DNA from: Micrasema longulum
Taxonomy: Eukaryota > Arthropoda > Insecta > Trichoptera > Brachycentridae
Direction: 5' to 3'
Length of the DNA stretch: 64,000 nt
NCBI GenBank assembly: GCA_022494885.1
Contig: JAGVSM010002757.1
Coordinates: 1-64,000, forward strand
Every line of letters starts with the position of its first letter. The first letter of the stretch is position 1. A program made the translations under genes and the position numbers. Below the pieces are notes generated by a model. The model had not been told where the DNA came from and searched no databases. It saw nothing but the letters and a program-made list of their open reading frames with translations. Of the stretch, positions 63,491 through 64,000 are shown piece after piece.

Positions 63491-64000
63491 GAATATCTTA
63501 AAATATAACTTTTAAGCACTTAAAAAAACAAAAACAACATTTGTTGCAATCTATCAAAAAATACTACCGGAAACTTCAGCAAAAAATGCATTTTAACTAA
63601 TTTTAACAAATGACCAAATAACCCAAATTTCCCCTACGAAATAAGATTAAAGGTACCAACCCCTCCGACGTTGATTATTAAGAAAGTTAAAGAATAAGAA
63701 TCGGCACCTGTTAAACTTCTGAGATAAGTTAAAAGAATGAGCAAACATTTATATTAATATTGTATTTTCAGTTATTATTTCGAACGAGATCGGAAAACTT
63801 TATTTTAAATGAGAGTTGGGAAGTTTTTTCTATGGCGGGGATTTAAGATCAGCGTACTTCCACAAGCGGGAAAAGTATTATGAAACCTTAACCAAATCGA
63901 AAAAGAGGTCATTTAAGTTTTCATAATTACAAATAATCTGTTAAAATTATGTTTTGCGAAAATAGGGTAAAAAAGAAAATCATCCTTGATCGGTACTCTT
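63491..64000. other. no feature recognised
   Basis: Expected location of the N-terminal RT of the adjacent LINE, but no motif is readable. Confidence 0.4.

Overview
The window looks like AT-rich, gene-poor animal DNA, most likely from an insect. Every recognisable coding trace is a decayed transposable element. The non-LTR retrotransposon (LINE) types, tRNA-headed SINEs and hAT-like DNA elements seen here are common in insect genomes. I cannot fix the order; a lepidopteran or hemipteran source is only an impression. I found no host gene, rRNA, functional tRNA gene or CRISPR array. The longest open frame is about 153 codons and belongs to a retrotransposon tail.

Layout. 0-8 kb: a tRNA-derived SINE, LINE 3' ends, an unclassified repeat at 3.1-3.8 kb, a foldback element at 4.3 kb, a GC-rich island at 5.5-5.7 kb, an inverted pair of foldback units at 6.66-7.3 kb and a Jockey/CR1-type LINE tail at 7.5-8.2 kb. 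9.8-21.9 kb: LINE tails, two RTE-type C-termini ending in GTT-rich tails, SINEs, and a truncated reverse transcriptase that begins at its catalytic Asp-Asp. 23-28.5 kb: a second RTE-type family, SINEs, foldback copies and a minus-strand LINE. 29.5-31.25 kb: a nested pair of hAT-like elements, the outer one bounded by a perfect 8-bp target duplication. 31.6-44.8 kb: dense LINE and SINE fragments, including a LINE inserted inside an RTE copy at 41.5-42.2 kb. 45.7-46.3 kb: an unexplained GC-rich stretch followed by purine-skewed sequence. 46.7-59.2 kb: more LINE tails, SINEs, two copies of a terminal-inverted-repeat element with GTTGTCAACC-like ends, and the clearest copy of the foldback family. 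60-64 kb: SINEs, a small element with near-perfect 75-bp inverted repeats, and a minus-strand LINE that keeps reverse transcriptase motifs A, B and C.

How it fits together. Recurrent families dominate: SINE S1 (about 17 copies or pieces), SINE S2 (about 7), modular foldback family M1 (about 10), LINE families F1-F4, and RTE-like groups A-D. Several LINE families have a short two-part stem-loop just before the A-rich tail, as expected if their reverse transcriptase recognises a structured 3' end. Fragmentation, in-frame stops and frameshifts show that the LINE copies are dead. A few small elements look much younger. The best candidates for something other than transposons are three GC-rich, CpG-containing islands (5.46-5.73, 29.16-29.40 and 57.50-57.65 kb). 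Nothing here demonstrates a new biological system. The most novel items are the modular foldback family, the nested hAT pair and the shared LINE 3' stem-loops.
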